This document shows, piece by piece, positions 1 through 8,740 of a DNA stretch of 64,000 nucleotides. Positions within the stretch are counted from its first letter, which is position 1. The number at the start of each line of letters is the position of its first letter. This DNA is from Actinoplanes sichuanensis (GTDB lineage Bacteria; Actinomycetota; Actinomycetes; Mycobacteriales; Micromonosporaceae): contig NZ_AP028461.1 in assembly GCF_033097365.1 (NCBI RefSeq), positions 62,001 through 126,000 on the forward strand, in the 5' to 3' direction. The translations under genes and the position numbers were made by a program. The notes beneath the pieces are model-generated. The model saw nothing but the letters and a program-made list of their open reading frames with translations, had not been told where the DNA came from and ran no database searches.

Positions 1-249
1 GGTGCCGCGGGTCCAGCCATGATCGGTACCGTCAACGCCGCGACGAGCGATATTCGTTTCCACATAGCGCGCAATTGATTCCCCCGTGAGTAACCGTCAA
101 CGAAATGCTGATCATCGATACCGTACCGGGGAGTTCGGACGGGGTTGCTCTGCCGTTGCGGGCAGACATCGACGGTTCTGGTTGTCTAATGTGCCCGGTG
201 TCAACGCGCGATCGGATCGCGCGACGGGGACTCGGACACGGGGTGACTC
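1..249. other. upstream region, no gene seen
   Basis: I see no convincing gene here. Short open frames overlap the next gene in other frames and have no family resemblance. The segment presumably carries the promoter of the ALF-repeat gene starting at 250. A G-rich stretch (GGGGTGACTC) directly before that ATG can act as its ribosome binding site. Confidence 0.5.
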
Positions 250-3200
250 ATGGGCAAAAACCATCCACCTGGAGCACGGCGGTGGCGCGCCGCCGTGCTG
301 ACCTTCGCCATGGTCAGCACCACGATGGCGGCCACGATCAGCGCGCCGGGGCCGGCCGTCGCCGCGCCGGCCGCCGCGCCGAACGGGGCCGCCGACCGTT
401 ACGGGCTGGTCGACATGCTCGATACCGGTGGCCTGGTCGCCGCCCGCGGTGCCCGCACCGCCCTGCTCGGCACCGACGCCCAGCTCCGCGAGTTTCTGGC
501 CACCGGCCAGTTCCAGGCTCGCGTGCAGGACGACCGGATCACGCTCGCCCAGCTCATGGCGCTGAGCGGACCGGTTCTGACGAACGCCGCCAAACCGGTG
601 CTGGCCGGCACCGCCGAGGATGTCCGGGCGTTCCTGGAGACCGGTTTCCAGGAGCCGTTCAACCAGGACATGCGGATCAAAGTGAGCCAGATCATGGCGG
701 CCGGTGGCCCGGCCACCGAGCGGGCCGCGCAGGCCGCCCTGGCCGCCGGACCGGAGAAGGTCGCCGAGTTCTACCTCTCCGGGTATGCCACGGCGGCCGC
801 CCAGGACGACCGGATCATGGCGTCGCAGCTCGTCTCGTTCGGTGGCGCCGAGGTCAAGCGCACCGGCGCCCTGGCCCTGCGCGGCACCGCCGACGAGCTG
901 CGCGAGTGGCTGGACCGTGGGCAGCACATCGCCCGGGCCCGCGACGAGGAGGTGATGACGGTCGCCGAGCTGGCCAAGCTGGCCGTCGAGGCGCGGGCCA
1001 CGGCAGCCGCCGAGACGGTGGCCGCACAGGAGGCGTCGGCGAAAGCCCGTACCGCCTCCGAACTGGCGAAGGCGGCAGCCGAGCGAGCCGCCGACGAAAC
1101 CGAGGCGGCCAAGGACAACGCGGTCAAGGCCGCCGAGGCGGCCGGCCGGGCCGCGGACGCCGCAGTGCAGGCGGCCGACGCCGCCCAACAGGCGATCGCC
1201 GCGGCGAAGGCCGCGAACAACGCGGCCCGGGTGGCCGCCAACGCCGCGTCCCGGGCGGCGTCCGCGGCCGCCGCCGCGGGCCAGGCCTCGACCGACGCCT
1301 ACAACGCCGCCGCCCGCGCCGCGGTCAACGCCGGGCAGGCGACCAGCGCCCGGGTGGCCGCGCAGAAGGCCAAGGACATCGGCAAGGCGGCCAACGAGGC
1401 GGCCGCCGCGTCGCTGGCCGCCGGGGACGCCGCCGACGCGGCCGGGGACGCCGCGAAGGCGGCCCGGTCCGCGATCGGCAACTCACAGGCCGCCGCGGCC
1501 GCCGCCGACCGGGCCGCGAGCCAGGCCGGTGTCTCCGGTCGGGAGGCTGCCAAGGCCCGTGCCGCGGCTGCCAAGGCCCGCCGTCTCGCCGGTGTCGCCG
1601 AGCAGGCCGCGGACCGCACCGAGGTGCTGGCCCGCAAGTCGGCCAAGGCGGCGCGGGAGGCCGCGGCGTTCGCCGCACGGGCCGCCACCCACGCCGACAA
1701 CGCCGCGGCCGAGGCGATCCGGGCCGCCGACCACGCCGGTGACGCGGAGACCGCGGCCGCCCAGTCCAATCTGCACGCGAACAACGCCAAGACGGCCGCC
1801 GCCACCGCCCGCGACGCGGCGGCCAAGGCGGCCGAGGTGGAACAGACCGCCCGCGAGGCCGACGCGCTGCGACTGGAGACCGAGACGGCGGAGGCGGTCG
1901 CCGAGGCGGTCGCGCTGCGCGAGATCGAGGACGCCCAGCCGGCGCGGCCGCTGCCGGACACCCCCGAGTACCAGCGGGTCGACGCGGCCACCCAGCAGCT
2001 GATCGACGCCGCGTCGGCACCCGACGCGTCCAGCGAGGTTCTGCTGAACCAGGGCCGGTTGGCGCTGATGGCGCTGGTCGAGACCGGTGGACCGTGGACC
2101 GCGTCGGCGGCCCGGGACGCGCTGGCCGGATCCGAGAGTGACGTACGGCTGTACTTCGCCACCGGCCGTGCCGCCGCCGCCGAACAGGACGACCGCAACC
2201 GGCTGATGGACATGGCCCAGAGCAGCGACTCCGACCGGTTCCGGGCCGCGGCCCGGGCCGTGCTGGACGGCAGCTATCAGGACGTGCTGGCCTTCCTGGC
2301 GTTCCCGGCCTATGAGGGCAAGATCCAGGACGACCGGATCGCGATCGCCGCGGTCATCCAGGCCGGCGGCCCGGCCACCGCGGCCGCCGGTCAGGCGGCG
2401 CTCAAGGGCACCACCGAGGAGGCGCACGCGTTCCTGCGGACCGGCCAGTACGCGGCGGCCGCGCAGGACGACCGGGTGGCCATCGCGGCGGCGATGGAGA
2501 CGGGTGGGGCCGAGGTGCGGGCCGCCGCCACGATCGCTCTGAAGGGACCGCGCTACATGCAGCGCAAGTTCGTCTCGATCGAGCGGTTCCGGGCCGAGGT
2601 ACGCGATCAGGACACCGCCACCCATGTGAGCACCGTCCGGCGGTACGTGTCGACCGCCGCCGAGGCCGCCGAGCTCGCCGGCCGCGACGCTGCTCTGGCC
2701 GCTTCGGTGGCCGCCGACGCCAACGGCTTCGCCGCTCTGGCCCGGCAGTACGCGAACCAGGCTCAGGCGCTCGCCGACCAGGCCAAGGTGTACAAGAACC
2801 AGGCCGCCGCGTCGGCGCAGTCGGCCAAGGTCTCCGCCGACAAGGCCGCGGCCTCGGCCGACACCGCCCGGTCGGCCGCGAAGTCGGCGCGCCAGGCGGC
2901 GGTCCGGGCGCAGAACTCGGCGGCCCAGGCCGAGGCGTCCGCGGCGACCGCCCGCCGGTACGCTGCCGGCGCCAAGGCGTCGGCCGCCCGGGCCCGGCAG
3001 TCCGCCCTGGACGCCGGCGAGGACGCGTTGCAGGCCGGCCTGGCCGCGCAGGAGGCGATCCGCGACGCCATGCAGAAGCGCTACAACGAGCTGCTGGCCA
3101 GCTACGGCTACGACCCGAACCTGGTGAAGGGGACCGGCGACCTCGACCCGACCACCCCCAGCGGCAACGCGCCGTTCGGCTCGAAGGACACCCCGTGGTG

Positions 3201-3765
3201 GAACCCGGACGGGGAGCGTAAGGACCTGTGGATCCAGATGCAGGGGGTCTGTGCGGTCACGATCCACACCAAGGGTCAGGCGTGTGCGCTCTGGCACCAC
3301 TACTACGACCGGACCGGCAGCGATTTCCAGGTGAGCGTGGACGACTATCTGAAGGAGGCGGATTTCAAGGCCGACGTCGACCTGATCGTCAACGACATGA
3401 TCGGCCGGAGCAAGGCCCGCTGTTTCTCGGTGAGCAGTTCCACCTGCGACCTGAGCTGGGACAGTGAGTGGTTCGGGGCCGAGATGCGCGACAACATCGA
3501 CTACTACCTCGGGGTTCGTGGGGTGCAGGTGCGGATCCGCGGCTCGGTGAAGGTGACCAAGCGGTCGGACGGGTCGATGCACGTCGGCGGTAGTTACGAT
3601 CTCGAGCTCTACAAGGACTGGAACTTCGACGCCGACGAGTTCGCCGGCTTCGGTGGTTACGAGTTCATCCCGTTCGAGAGCGCGGCGCTCGCCCACGAGC
3701 AGGGCATGGCCCGCGAGTTCACGGTGCGGGGGCGCAGCAGCACCCAGACGGTGAACGCCAACTGA
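250..3765 (+). CDS. secreted ALF-repeat, alanine-rich coiled-coil protein
   Basis: Large (1171 aa) exported protein of the actinobacterial ALF-repeat type. A signal peptide covers about residues 1-40, ending near an AVAAPA site. Two blocks of about 43-residue ALF repeats (motifs such as EFLATGQF and AQDDRI) occupy about 45-240 and 595-790. Each block is followed by a long Ala/Glu/Lys-rich coiled coil (about 245-560 and 795-945). A distinct C-terminal domain (about 965-1171) contains paired cysteines (CAVTIH...QACALW, RCFSVSSSTC) and a Gly/Tyr-rich end; I do not recognise it. The stop overlaps the next ATG by one base, so the two products are probably translated together. The repeats-plus-variable-tip layout resembles delivered effectors, but no toxin motif is visible and the function is unknown. 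Confidence 0.85.
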   Translation: MGKNHPPGARRWRAAVLTFAMVSTTMAATISAPGPAVAAPAAAPNGAADRYGLVDMLDTGGLVAARGARTALLGTDAQLREFLATGQFQARVQDDRITLAQLMALSGPVLTNAAKPVLAGTAEDVRAFLETGFQEPFNQDMRIKVSQIMAAGGPATERAAQAALAAGPEKVAEFYLSGYATAAAQDDRIMASQLVSFGGAEVKRTGALALRGTADELREWLDRGQHIARARDEEVMTVAELAKLAVEARATAAAETVAAQEASAKARTASELAKAAAERAADETEAAKDNAVKAAEAAGRAADAAVQAADAAQQAIAAAKAANNAARVAANAASRAASAAAAAGQASTDAYNAAARAAVNAGQATSARVAAQKAKDIGKAANEAAAASLAAGDAADAAGDAAKAARSAIGNSQAAAAAADRAASQAGVSGREAAKARAAAAKARRLAGVAEQAADRTEVLARKSAKAAREAAAFAARAATHADNAAAEAIRAADHAGDAETAAAQSNLHANNAKTAAATARDAAAKAAEVEQTAREADALRLETETAEAVAEAVALREIEDAQPARPLPDTPEYQRVDAATQQLIDAASAPDASSEVLLNQGRLALMALVETGGPWTASAARDALAGSESDVRLYFATGRAAAAEQDDRNRLMDMAQSSDSDRFRAAARAVLDGSYQDVLAFLAFPAYEGKIQDDRIAIAAVIQAGGPATAAAGQAALKGTTEEAHAFLRTGQYAAAAQDDRVAIAAAMETGGAEVRAAATIALKGPRYMQRKFVSIERFRAEVRDQDTATHVSTVRRYVSTAAEAAELAGRDAALAASVAADANGFAALARQYANQAQALADQAKVYKNQAAASAQSAKVSADKAAASADTARSAAKSARQAAVRAQNSAAQAEASAATARRYAAGAKASAARARQSALDAGEDALQAGLAAQEAIRDAMQKRYNELLASYGYDPNLVKGTGDLDPTTPSGNAPFGSKDTPWWNPDGERKDLWIQMQGVCAVTIHTKGQACALWHHYYDRTGSDFQVSVDDYLKEADFKADVDLIVNDMIGRSKARCFSVSSSTCDLSWDSEWFGAEMRDNIDYYLGVRGVQVRIRGSVKVTKRSDGSMHVGGSYDLELYKDWNFDADEFAGFGGYEFIPFESAALAHEQGMAREFTVRGRSSTQTVNAN

Positions 3766-4256
3766 TGACGGTGAGGACGAACGTGCGTAGGTGGATCATC
3801 GGCGGCGTGGTGACCGCGGTGGCGCTGTCGGCGATCGCCGGCACGTTCGTCCTCTCGGTGCGCGACAGCACCCGGTTCGACGACCGGGCCTACCCCGGCA
3901 GCAGTCTGACGTGGACGCCGGAGGAGACCTTCACCCGGTTCGCCGTGACGCTGCCGGAGTGCACCGACGGCCGCCTCCGCTACTGGGTGGGTGACGGCCG
4001 CCTGTACTTGAAGATCAGCGCGACGGCGGAGTGCGTCAGCCGGTTCGTCGAGGCGAACCGGCTGAACGCCTCCCCGGTCTCCGGCCCGGCGCCGACGGCG
4101 ATCACCGAGGACGAGCAGGCCGCGGAGCTGGGCTGGACGTTTCCCGCGGATCGTTCCTACACCCTGCACCTGCGCGGGGAGGGCAGGGTCCAGGTGCAGG
4201 CCTGGACCGACGACGCGGCCGAACAGTCGTTGTACCTGTACTCCTGGATGCAGTGA
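3765..4256 (+). CDS. membrane-anchored partner of the ALF-repeat protein
   Basis: A 163-residue protein whose ATG overlaps the TGA of the upstream gene by one base, implying translational coupling. Residues about 9-30 (RWIIGGVVTAVALSAIAG core) form one uncleaved or signal-anchor helix. The remaining about 130 residues are hydrophilic and would lie outside the membrane, with two cysteines (PECTDG, AECVSR) that could form a disulfide. I do not recognise the family. Coupling to a secreted repeat protein with a separate C-terminal domain makes a role in its anchoring, export or neutralisation (immunity-like) possible, but this rests on context only. It converges with the next gene with a 7-base gap. 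Confidence 0.75.
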   Translation: MTVRTNVRRWIIGGVVTAVALSAIAGTFVLSVRDSTRFDDRAYPGSSLTWTPEETFTRFAVTLPECTDGRLRYWVGDGRLYLKISATAECVSRFVEANRLNASPVSGPAPTAITEDEQAAELGWTFPADRSYTLHLRGEGRVQVQAWTDDAAEQSLYLYSWMQ

Positions 4257-4263
4257 ACGCGAC

Positions 4264-5976
4264 CTACCGCGGGATCGGGGTCCGGACGACCAGGACCCGG
4301 TCGGTGTCGTCGTCGGCCTGGAAGGTCTGGGCCAGGTACAGCCAGTCGCCCTGGACGGCGATCAGGTCGGCCTGCGCGGCGACCGTGGCGACCCGGCCGT
4401 CCGGTGTCACCCGCAGGACCTCCGTCTCGCCCTTCATCCATCGATCCTTGCGGGCCTGCTCCACCACCGCCTGCCGACTGTCACCGGCGACACCGTCCCA
4501 CTCGAACGACTCCGGCAACCGCTCGTCGATCCAATGCCGGTTGGTCAGGTAGATGTCGCCGGTGGTGTCGGCGACCAGGTTCGCGCCTTCGGCGTCGCCG
4601 CCCAACGAGACCGGGACACCCACGGCCGCACCGCGGTCCTTCCACGGCGTCTCCGGCCGGTCGACGTCGCCGGTGGTCCCGGTCAGAGCACCGATCACCT
4701 GATGTACGGCTCCGTCCGCCCCGACCCGCACGACACCACGGGCGCCGACCGCCGCGTACAACATGCCCTCGGGTGTGATCGTCATCGGTGTGACATAGCC
4801 GGAATCGATGGTCAGGCCGGTGCTCGGCACGCCGTCCGGGAAGCCGCCCCGCACACTCGCCGACCGCCAATCCCCGTTCATCTCCCGGCCCAGCACGGTG
4901 GCCAGACGCCCGTCCCGGACGGTGCGGACGACCTGGTAGGTGCTCTCGCCGAGCCGGCTCTCGGCGAAGTGGATCCGGCCGTCGGCGGACACCGCGACAC
5001 CCTCGAGCACACCGATGTAGGCGCCGTCGACCGGCGTCCCGTCCGGCACCGGGACCGTGGGTCCCTGGTAGGTGGCCCGATCCGGGCCGAGCACTCGGAC
5101 CATCCCGCCGTCCGGTGAGATCCGCACGACACTGCCGGGTCCCTGGCGCAGCGCCGCGTACATCCCGCCGTCCGGCCCGGTCACGACCTGCGCGACGGTG
5201 ATCTCGTCCAGGCCGGGCACCGGCACGTGACTGATCCGCCCGTCCCGGACTGTCCACAAGGTGTGCTCGAGCCCTTGCGCGGTGAGTAGCCGCAGGCCAC
5301 CGTCGGCACTCGCGGTCATGCCGAGGAGCCGTCCGGTGACGGGTGTGTCGGCCGCGAGCCCACCGGCGACGGTCCCGGCGCCCGCCACCACTTCGACCCG
5401 CTGGCCCGGCGAACGGCCCGGCAACCCACCCACCGTCACCGCCGGTACCAGCAGCACCACGACCGTGGTAGCCGCCGACCAGATCAGCCCCCGCCTGGTG
5501 ACGAGCCGGGCCGGGGTGACGCCGAGCATCCACGGTCCGAGCCAGAACCCGCCGACGGCCGCGCCGACCATCGCCGGGACGGTGATCGCGGGATGTGGCC
5601 ACAGCGCACCCACGTGCGGCGCGAGCAGGGTGCCGAGCAACGATGTGAGCAGCACCGGAACGGCGAAGAGCAGGCCCCCGGCCAGTCGGGACGCCCACAT
5701 CGGCGCCCGCCACCAGGGCGCGAGTCCGGCGGCGAGCAGCGCGGACAGCAACGCCCCGACCAGTCCACAGACGACCCCGATCGGGATCCCGATCAGCATG
5801 TACAGCGGCAGCGCCAGAAACGGTTGCAGTCGTTGACCCGGCGGATTCTGCTCGATCGCCGCCCCACCGAGGAACACGGCGGCCGTGCACATCCCGGTCA
5901 GAGCACCGACACCGGCGCCACCAGCCAGCGTCCGGCCCACGGCCCGCACTGGAGCATTGACAGTTTCCGACGCCAT
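4264..5976 (-). CDS. membrane protein with NHL-type beta-propeller domain
   Basis: A 570-residue protein starting at the ATG whose complement is at 5974-5976 (MASETVNAP). The N-terminal third has about five hydrophobic segments (about 15-38, 52-80, 90-115, 125-145 and 160-178). The rest, about 200-570, is a series of repeated blades with patterns such as SADGRIHFAES, GPDGGMYAAL and TPEGMLYAA, typical of NHL/SMP-30-like propellers. The propeller probably faces outside and binds a ligand or protein; no catalytic residues are evident. An open frame continues upstream to 7203, but there it is only the out-of-frame shadow of the MFS gene, so the start at 5976 is preferred. A gap of 23 bases separates it from the MFS gene, so co-transcription is plausible. 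Confidence 0.8.
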   Translation of the reverse strand: MASETVNAPVRAVGRTLAGGAGVGALTGMCTAAVFLGGAAIEQNPPGQRLQPFLALPLYMLIGIPIGVVCGLVGALLSALLAAGLAPWWRAPMWASRLAGGLLFAVPVLLTSLLGTLLAPHVGALWPHPAITVPAMVGAAVGGFWLGPWMLGVTPARLVTRRGLIWSAATTVVVLLVPAVTVGGLPGRSPGQRVEVVAGAGTVAGGLAADTPVTGRLLGMTASADGGLRLLTAQGLEHTLWTVRDGRISHVPVPGLDEITVAQVVTGPDGGMYAALRQGPGSVVRISPDGGMVRVLGPDRATYQGPTVPVPDGTPVDGAYIGVLEGVAVSADGRIHFAESRLGESTYQVVRTVRDGRLATVLGREMNGDWRSASVRGGFPDGVPSTGLTIDSGYVTPMTITPEGMLYAAVGARGVVRVGADGAVHQVIGALTGTTGDVDRPETPWKDRGAAVGVPVSLGGDAEGANLVADTTGDIYLTNRHWIDERLPESFEWDGVAGDSRQAVVEQARKDRWMKGETEVLRVTPDGRVATVAAQADLIAVQGDWLYLAQTFQADDDTDRVLVVRTPIPR

Positions 5977-5999
5977 GGCTCGCACGATAGGACGAGCCC

Positions 6000-7166
6000 T
6001 CAACGGCGGCCGGACATCACCACGGCCAGTGCGCCGGCCGCGATCGCGGCGCCGACCGTCGCGCCGGTGATCCCGGCCAAGCCGCCGAGCAGGCCCGCCG
6101 CCAGGGGAGCCACGGTCAGCCCGGCGGTGTAGGCGAGGTTGTAGAGGGCGTACGCCACGCCGTACGCCGGCGGTCGTTGATGTTCGGCGAGCCGCCCGAT
6201 GAGCACGAGCGTCGGCGCCAGCAGCAGCTGTGCGCCGAATCCGACGACGATCAGCCCGGTCACCGCCAGGGCGGTGGAGTCGCGCCCGGCCAGTGCGAAA
6301 CCGGCGGCGACGATGAACGCGCCGATCGCGACCACCCGGTTCGGCCCGAGTCGGTCGGTGAGGCCACCGCCGAGCGGGCTGCTCAGCACACCCGCCAACG
6401 CGGCCCCGGCGAACGCCGACCCGATGCCGCCGGCACCGACGCCCAGGTCGTCGAGATGCAAGGGCAAGACCGGTTCGAGGTACGCGAGAGCGGCCGCCCC
6501 GATCGCGGTCAGAGTGATCAGCAGGCCCGCCCGGGGTCCCCGGGCGACCGTGCGGAACGGCACCTCGACCGGCGGCCGATGGTCCACCTTGATCAGCAGG
6601 AATCGGGCGATCGCGTCGCCCACCGCGAAGACGGCGATCAGGTGGAACGGGGCGGCCGGGCCGAGCCATCCGGCCAGTTGGCCGCTCACTGCCGGGCCGA
6701 GCAGGACGCCGATGCCGACGGCGGAGAGGGTGAGGCCCATCGCCTGTCCTCGGCGCTCGGCCGGGTAGACCGCGGCGACCAGGGCGAGCCCGGCGGTCCA
6801 GGAGATCGCCGCGGCCACGCCCTGAGCGGCGCGCCCGAGGATCAGCAGGACCAGGCCGGCCGTACCGGGCACGGTGGTGGCCACGCCGAAGAGCAGGGTG
6901 GCGGCCGCGACGCCGAGGATGCCCGCCTGGAACGGGCGACGCGGGCCGATCCGGTCGACCGCCCGGCCGACGAACGCAACGGTGACCAGCTGAGCGGCGG
7001 CATAGACCGCGAACAGCACGCCGGACAGCATCGCGGAGCCGTCGACGGCGGGCAGTTCCGGGAGGATCGGGATGATCGCGCCGTACAGGAACATGTCCAG
7101 CGCGAGGGCGATGGCGACGACGGTGGCCGCGGCGGTCGGCCGGGTGGAATCTTCCTGTCTCGTCAA
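6000..7166 (-). CDS. MFS drug-efflux type transporter
   Basis: A 388-residue, 12-helix major facilitator of the multidrug/proton antiporter type. Visible signs are an acidic residue in helix 1 (ALDMFLYGAIIPILP), the loop 2-3 signature (GRAVDRIGPRRPFQ), an internal repeat of it (GGLTDRLGPNRV), and the motif C region in helix 5 (GIGVLLGPAVSGQLAG). The start is TTG at 7166, preceded by GGAG at a good distance. A perfect 18-base palindrome 40 bases upstream and the adjacent TetR gene indicate a substrate-inducible efflux pump. The substrate cannot be read from the sequence. Confidence 0.88.
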   Translation of the reverse strand: MTRQEDSTRPTAAATVVAIALALDMFLYGAIIPILPELPAVDGSAMLSGVLFAVYAAAQLVTVAFVGRAVDRIGPRRPFQAGILGVAAATLLFGVATTVPGTAGLVLLILGRAAQGVAAAISWTAGLALVAAVYPAERRGQAMGLTLSAVGIGVLLGPAVSGQLAGWLGPAAPFHLIAVFAVGDAIARFLLIKVDHRPPVEVPFRTVARGPRAGLLITLTAIGAAALAYLEPVLPLHLDDLGVGAGGIGSAFAGAALAGVLSSPLGGGLTDRLGPNRVVAIGAFIVAAGFALAGRDSTALAVTGLIVVGFGAQLLLAPTLVLIGRLAEHQRPPAYGVAYALYNLAYTAGLTVAPLAAGLLGGLAGITGATVGAAIAAGALAVVMSGRR

Positions 7167-7205
7167 GGGATGGCTCCGTCAAGCGAAGGGATGTCGCCGC
7201 CAACG

Positions 7206-7223
7206 ATACATGCGCGCATGTAT
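7206..7223. promoter_or_regulatory. 18-bp perfect palindrome, likely TetR operator
   Basis: ATACATGCGCGCATGTAT is a perfect inverted repeat located between the TetR gene's 3' end and the MFS gene's start. The half-site resembles the TACATACAT...ATGTATGTA type of operator known for AcrR/TtgR-like TetR repressors. It most likely lets the adjacent TetR protein repress the MFS gene. Confidence 0.7.
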
Positions 7224-7267
7224 GTAAAAAAGAGCGAAGCTTCGAAGGGGATCCGTGCGATCGGGAA

Positions 7268-7864
7268 TCAGCCGAACAGGGCGGACAGCAGGGCGTCGGT
7301 GAGGACGGCGCCCTTCCGGGCCGGTGAGAACAGGTCGTCGCCCATCCGCCAGGTGACCATCACCCCGGCCAGGGTGGAGACCACCAGGACGGCGGCGTCG
7401 TCCGCGCTCATCCCGGAACGCAGGTCCTCATCCGCGAGCAGCCCGGAGAGCTGCGTGACCCACTCCCGGATCCCCTGCTGTTTGTCCGCCAGTCCCGCGC
7501 CGGGCTCGAGCGAGGCGTCCGAACGCAGGATCGTGACATCCAGCAGTTCCCGGAAATCCCCGTCCTCCTCGATGGCCCGGAAATACTCCAGCAGGCAGGC
7601 CCGCAGCCGGTCCCGGGCCGAACCGGCACCGGCCAGACCCGCCCACACCCGGGCGCCCACCGTGGCCCAGCGGTCGGCGATCGCCGTCGTGTACAGCTCC
7701 GCCTTGTCCGAGAAATGGTGGTAGACCGCCCCGCGAGTGACCCCGGCGCGCGCACCGATGTCGGCGAGCGTGGCCCGTTCGTACCCCCGCTCGGCGAAGA
7801 CCTTCAAACCGGCCGAGAGGATCGCGGCCCGCGTCTCCGCGGCCTCCTGAGCCGTACGCTTCAC
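7268..7864 (-). CDS. TetR-family repressor, AcrR/TtgR-like
   Basis: A 198-residue regulator with the canonical N-terminal helix-turn-helix (about residues 10-57: ILSAGLKVFAERGYERATLADIGARAGVTRGAVYHHF, read in parts). It is followed by an all-helical ligand-binding domain of the usual length. The start is the GTG whose complement is at 7862-7864, giving MKRTAQEA. It lies directly upstream of the MFS efflux gene in the same orientation, with a palindromic operator in the 101-base gap, the standard layout of a self-contained efflux module. It sits where the GTPase gene of the neighbouring conservon would be expected. Confidence 0.9.
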   Translation of the reverse strand: MKRTAQEAAETRAAILSAGLKVFAERGYERATLADIGARAGVTRGAVYHHFSDKAELYTTAIADRWATVGARVWAGLAGAGSARDRLRACLLEYFRAIEEDGDFRELLDVTILRSDASLEPGAGLADKQQGIREWVTQLSGLLADEDLRSGMSADDAAVLVVSTLAGVMVTWRMGDDLFSPARKGAVLTDALLSALFG

Positions 7865-7940
7865 CAGCCGCCCTTACCCTCCGCGAGGCCCCGTCGAGCC
7901 CTGATTGAAACACGCCCGCGATCCCTGCTGGAAAGCCAGG

Positions 7941-8315
7941 TCAGAGGGCGCGGACGCGGTCGCGGATGCGTTCGATCAGTTCGATGGAGAGGACGTCGGG
8001 CTGTTCGGCGATCTGCAGCAGGCCGTCGGTGAGCAGGTCGTCGACGATCACCCGGAGCACGCCGAGCGGGACCCTGAGGGCCGCCGACAGGTCGGCCGGC
8101 GACTGCGGGTGCCGGCACAGCTCGACGATCCGGCGGGACTCGAAACGCAGCGGGGCGGACAGTGCCGCCGGGACCGCCACCAGCAGGGATTCGACGCGCA
8201 CGGTGTCGTGGACCGTCCGGGTTCGGCCGCCGGTGAGCATGAACGGGCGGACCAGCGGGTCCTTCTCGAACCGGGGCGGCCGGTGACCCGCGTGCGGCCA
8301 CCTGTCGTCGATCAT
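7941..8315 (-). CDS. cvnC: DUF742 protein, conservon component CvnC-like
   Basis: A 124-residue DUF742 protein. The recognisable features are an N-terminal RPFMLTGGRTR block and a winged-helix-like C-terminal half (SPADLSAALRVPLGVLRVIVDDLLTDGLL). Its ATG overlaps the TGA of the upstream Roadblock gene by four bases, so the two are translationally coupled. In Streptomyces conservons, this protein forms a membrane-associated complex with the sensor kinase, the Roadblock protein and a GTPase. Here no GTPase gene follows; the TetR gene starts 76 bases further on. Confidence 0.88.
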   Translation of the reverse strand: MIDDRWPHAGHRPPRFEKDPLVRPFMLTGGRTRTVHDTVRVESLLVAVPAALSAPLRFESRRIVELCRHPQSPADLSAALRVPLGVLRVIVDDLLTDGLLQIAEQPDVLSIELIERIRDRVRAL

Positions 8316-8710
8316 GGCGACAGTTGCTGCCGGGACTCGGCGATCAGGGCCGGCGTCAGCACGGCGCCGAACCTGTCGGCGAGCATCCGGATCTCGTAGC
8401 CGATGGTTCGCAGCGCGCATTCGCTGCCGGCCACCACGCCGAGGACGCTGCCGCCGGCGATCTGCGAGACGACCAGATAGCCCCGGGTCATCTCGATCAT
8501 GATGATCTTCAGGCCGTCGAAGTCGTACCGGTGTGAGGCGGTGGTCGCCACCGCGGCCAGGCCGGACACGATCGCGGCCAGCTGGTCGGCCTCGGTCCGG
8601 TCCAGGCCGTCCGAGACGGCGATCAGCAGGCCGTCCGAGGACACCGCGACCGCGCTGCGCACGCCGTCGGTGTGCTGGACGAAATTGCCGAGCAGCCAGT
8701 TGATGCTCAT
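8312..8710 (-). CDS. cvnB: Roadblock/LC7 protein, conservon component CvnB-like
   Basis: A 132-residue Roadblock/LC7-domain protein (NFVQHTDGVRSAVAVSSDGLLIAVSDGL at the N-terminus in short blocks, then ADQLAAIVSGLAA). In conservons and MglB-like systems this fold dimerises and binds small Ras-like GTPases, acting as activator or scaffold. A GGGGAGAACG element sits directly before the ATG. The gene lies 30 bases downstream of the sensor kinase and overlaps the DUF742 gene by four bases, so the three form one operon. Confidence 0.9.
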   Translation of the reverse strand: MSINWLLGNFVQHTDGVRSAVAVSSDGLLIAVSDGLDRTEADQLAAIVSGLAAVATTASHRYDFDGLKIIMIEMTRGYLVVSQIAGGSVLGVVAGSECALRTIGYEIRMLADRFGAVLTPALIAESRQQLSP

Positions 8711-8740
8711 CGTTCTCCCCGTTGCTGTGGGTCTGGTGGG

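Noticed and set aside
105..1742. Long plus-strand open frame over the ALF gene
   Set aside because: It is Arg/Gly-rich low-complexity sequence typical of an alternative frame in G+C-rich DNA. The frame starting at 250 has a signal peptide and known repeats.
1483..3696. 737-codon minus-strand open frame opposite the ALF gene
   Set aside because: It is an antisense shadow without domain resemblance, created by the Ala-rich codon pattern of the real gene.
4264..7203. Single 979-residue minus-strand open frame
   Set aside because: Its first 400 codons lie in the wrong frame over the MFS gene and encode Arg/Pro-rich shadow sequence. Only the part from 5976 on has membrane helices and propeller repeats.
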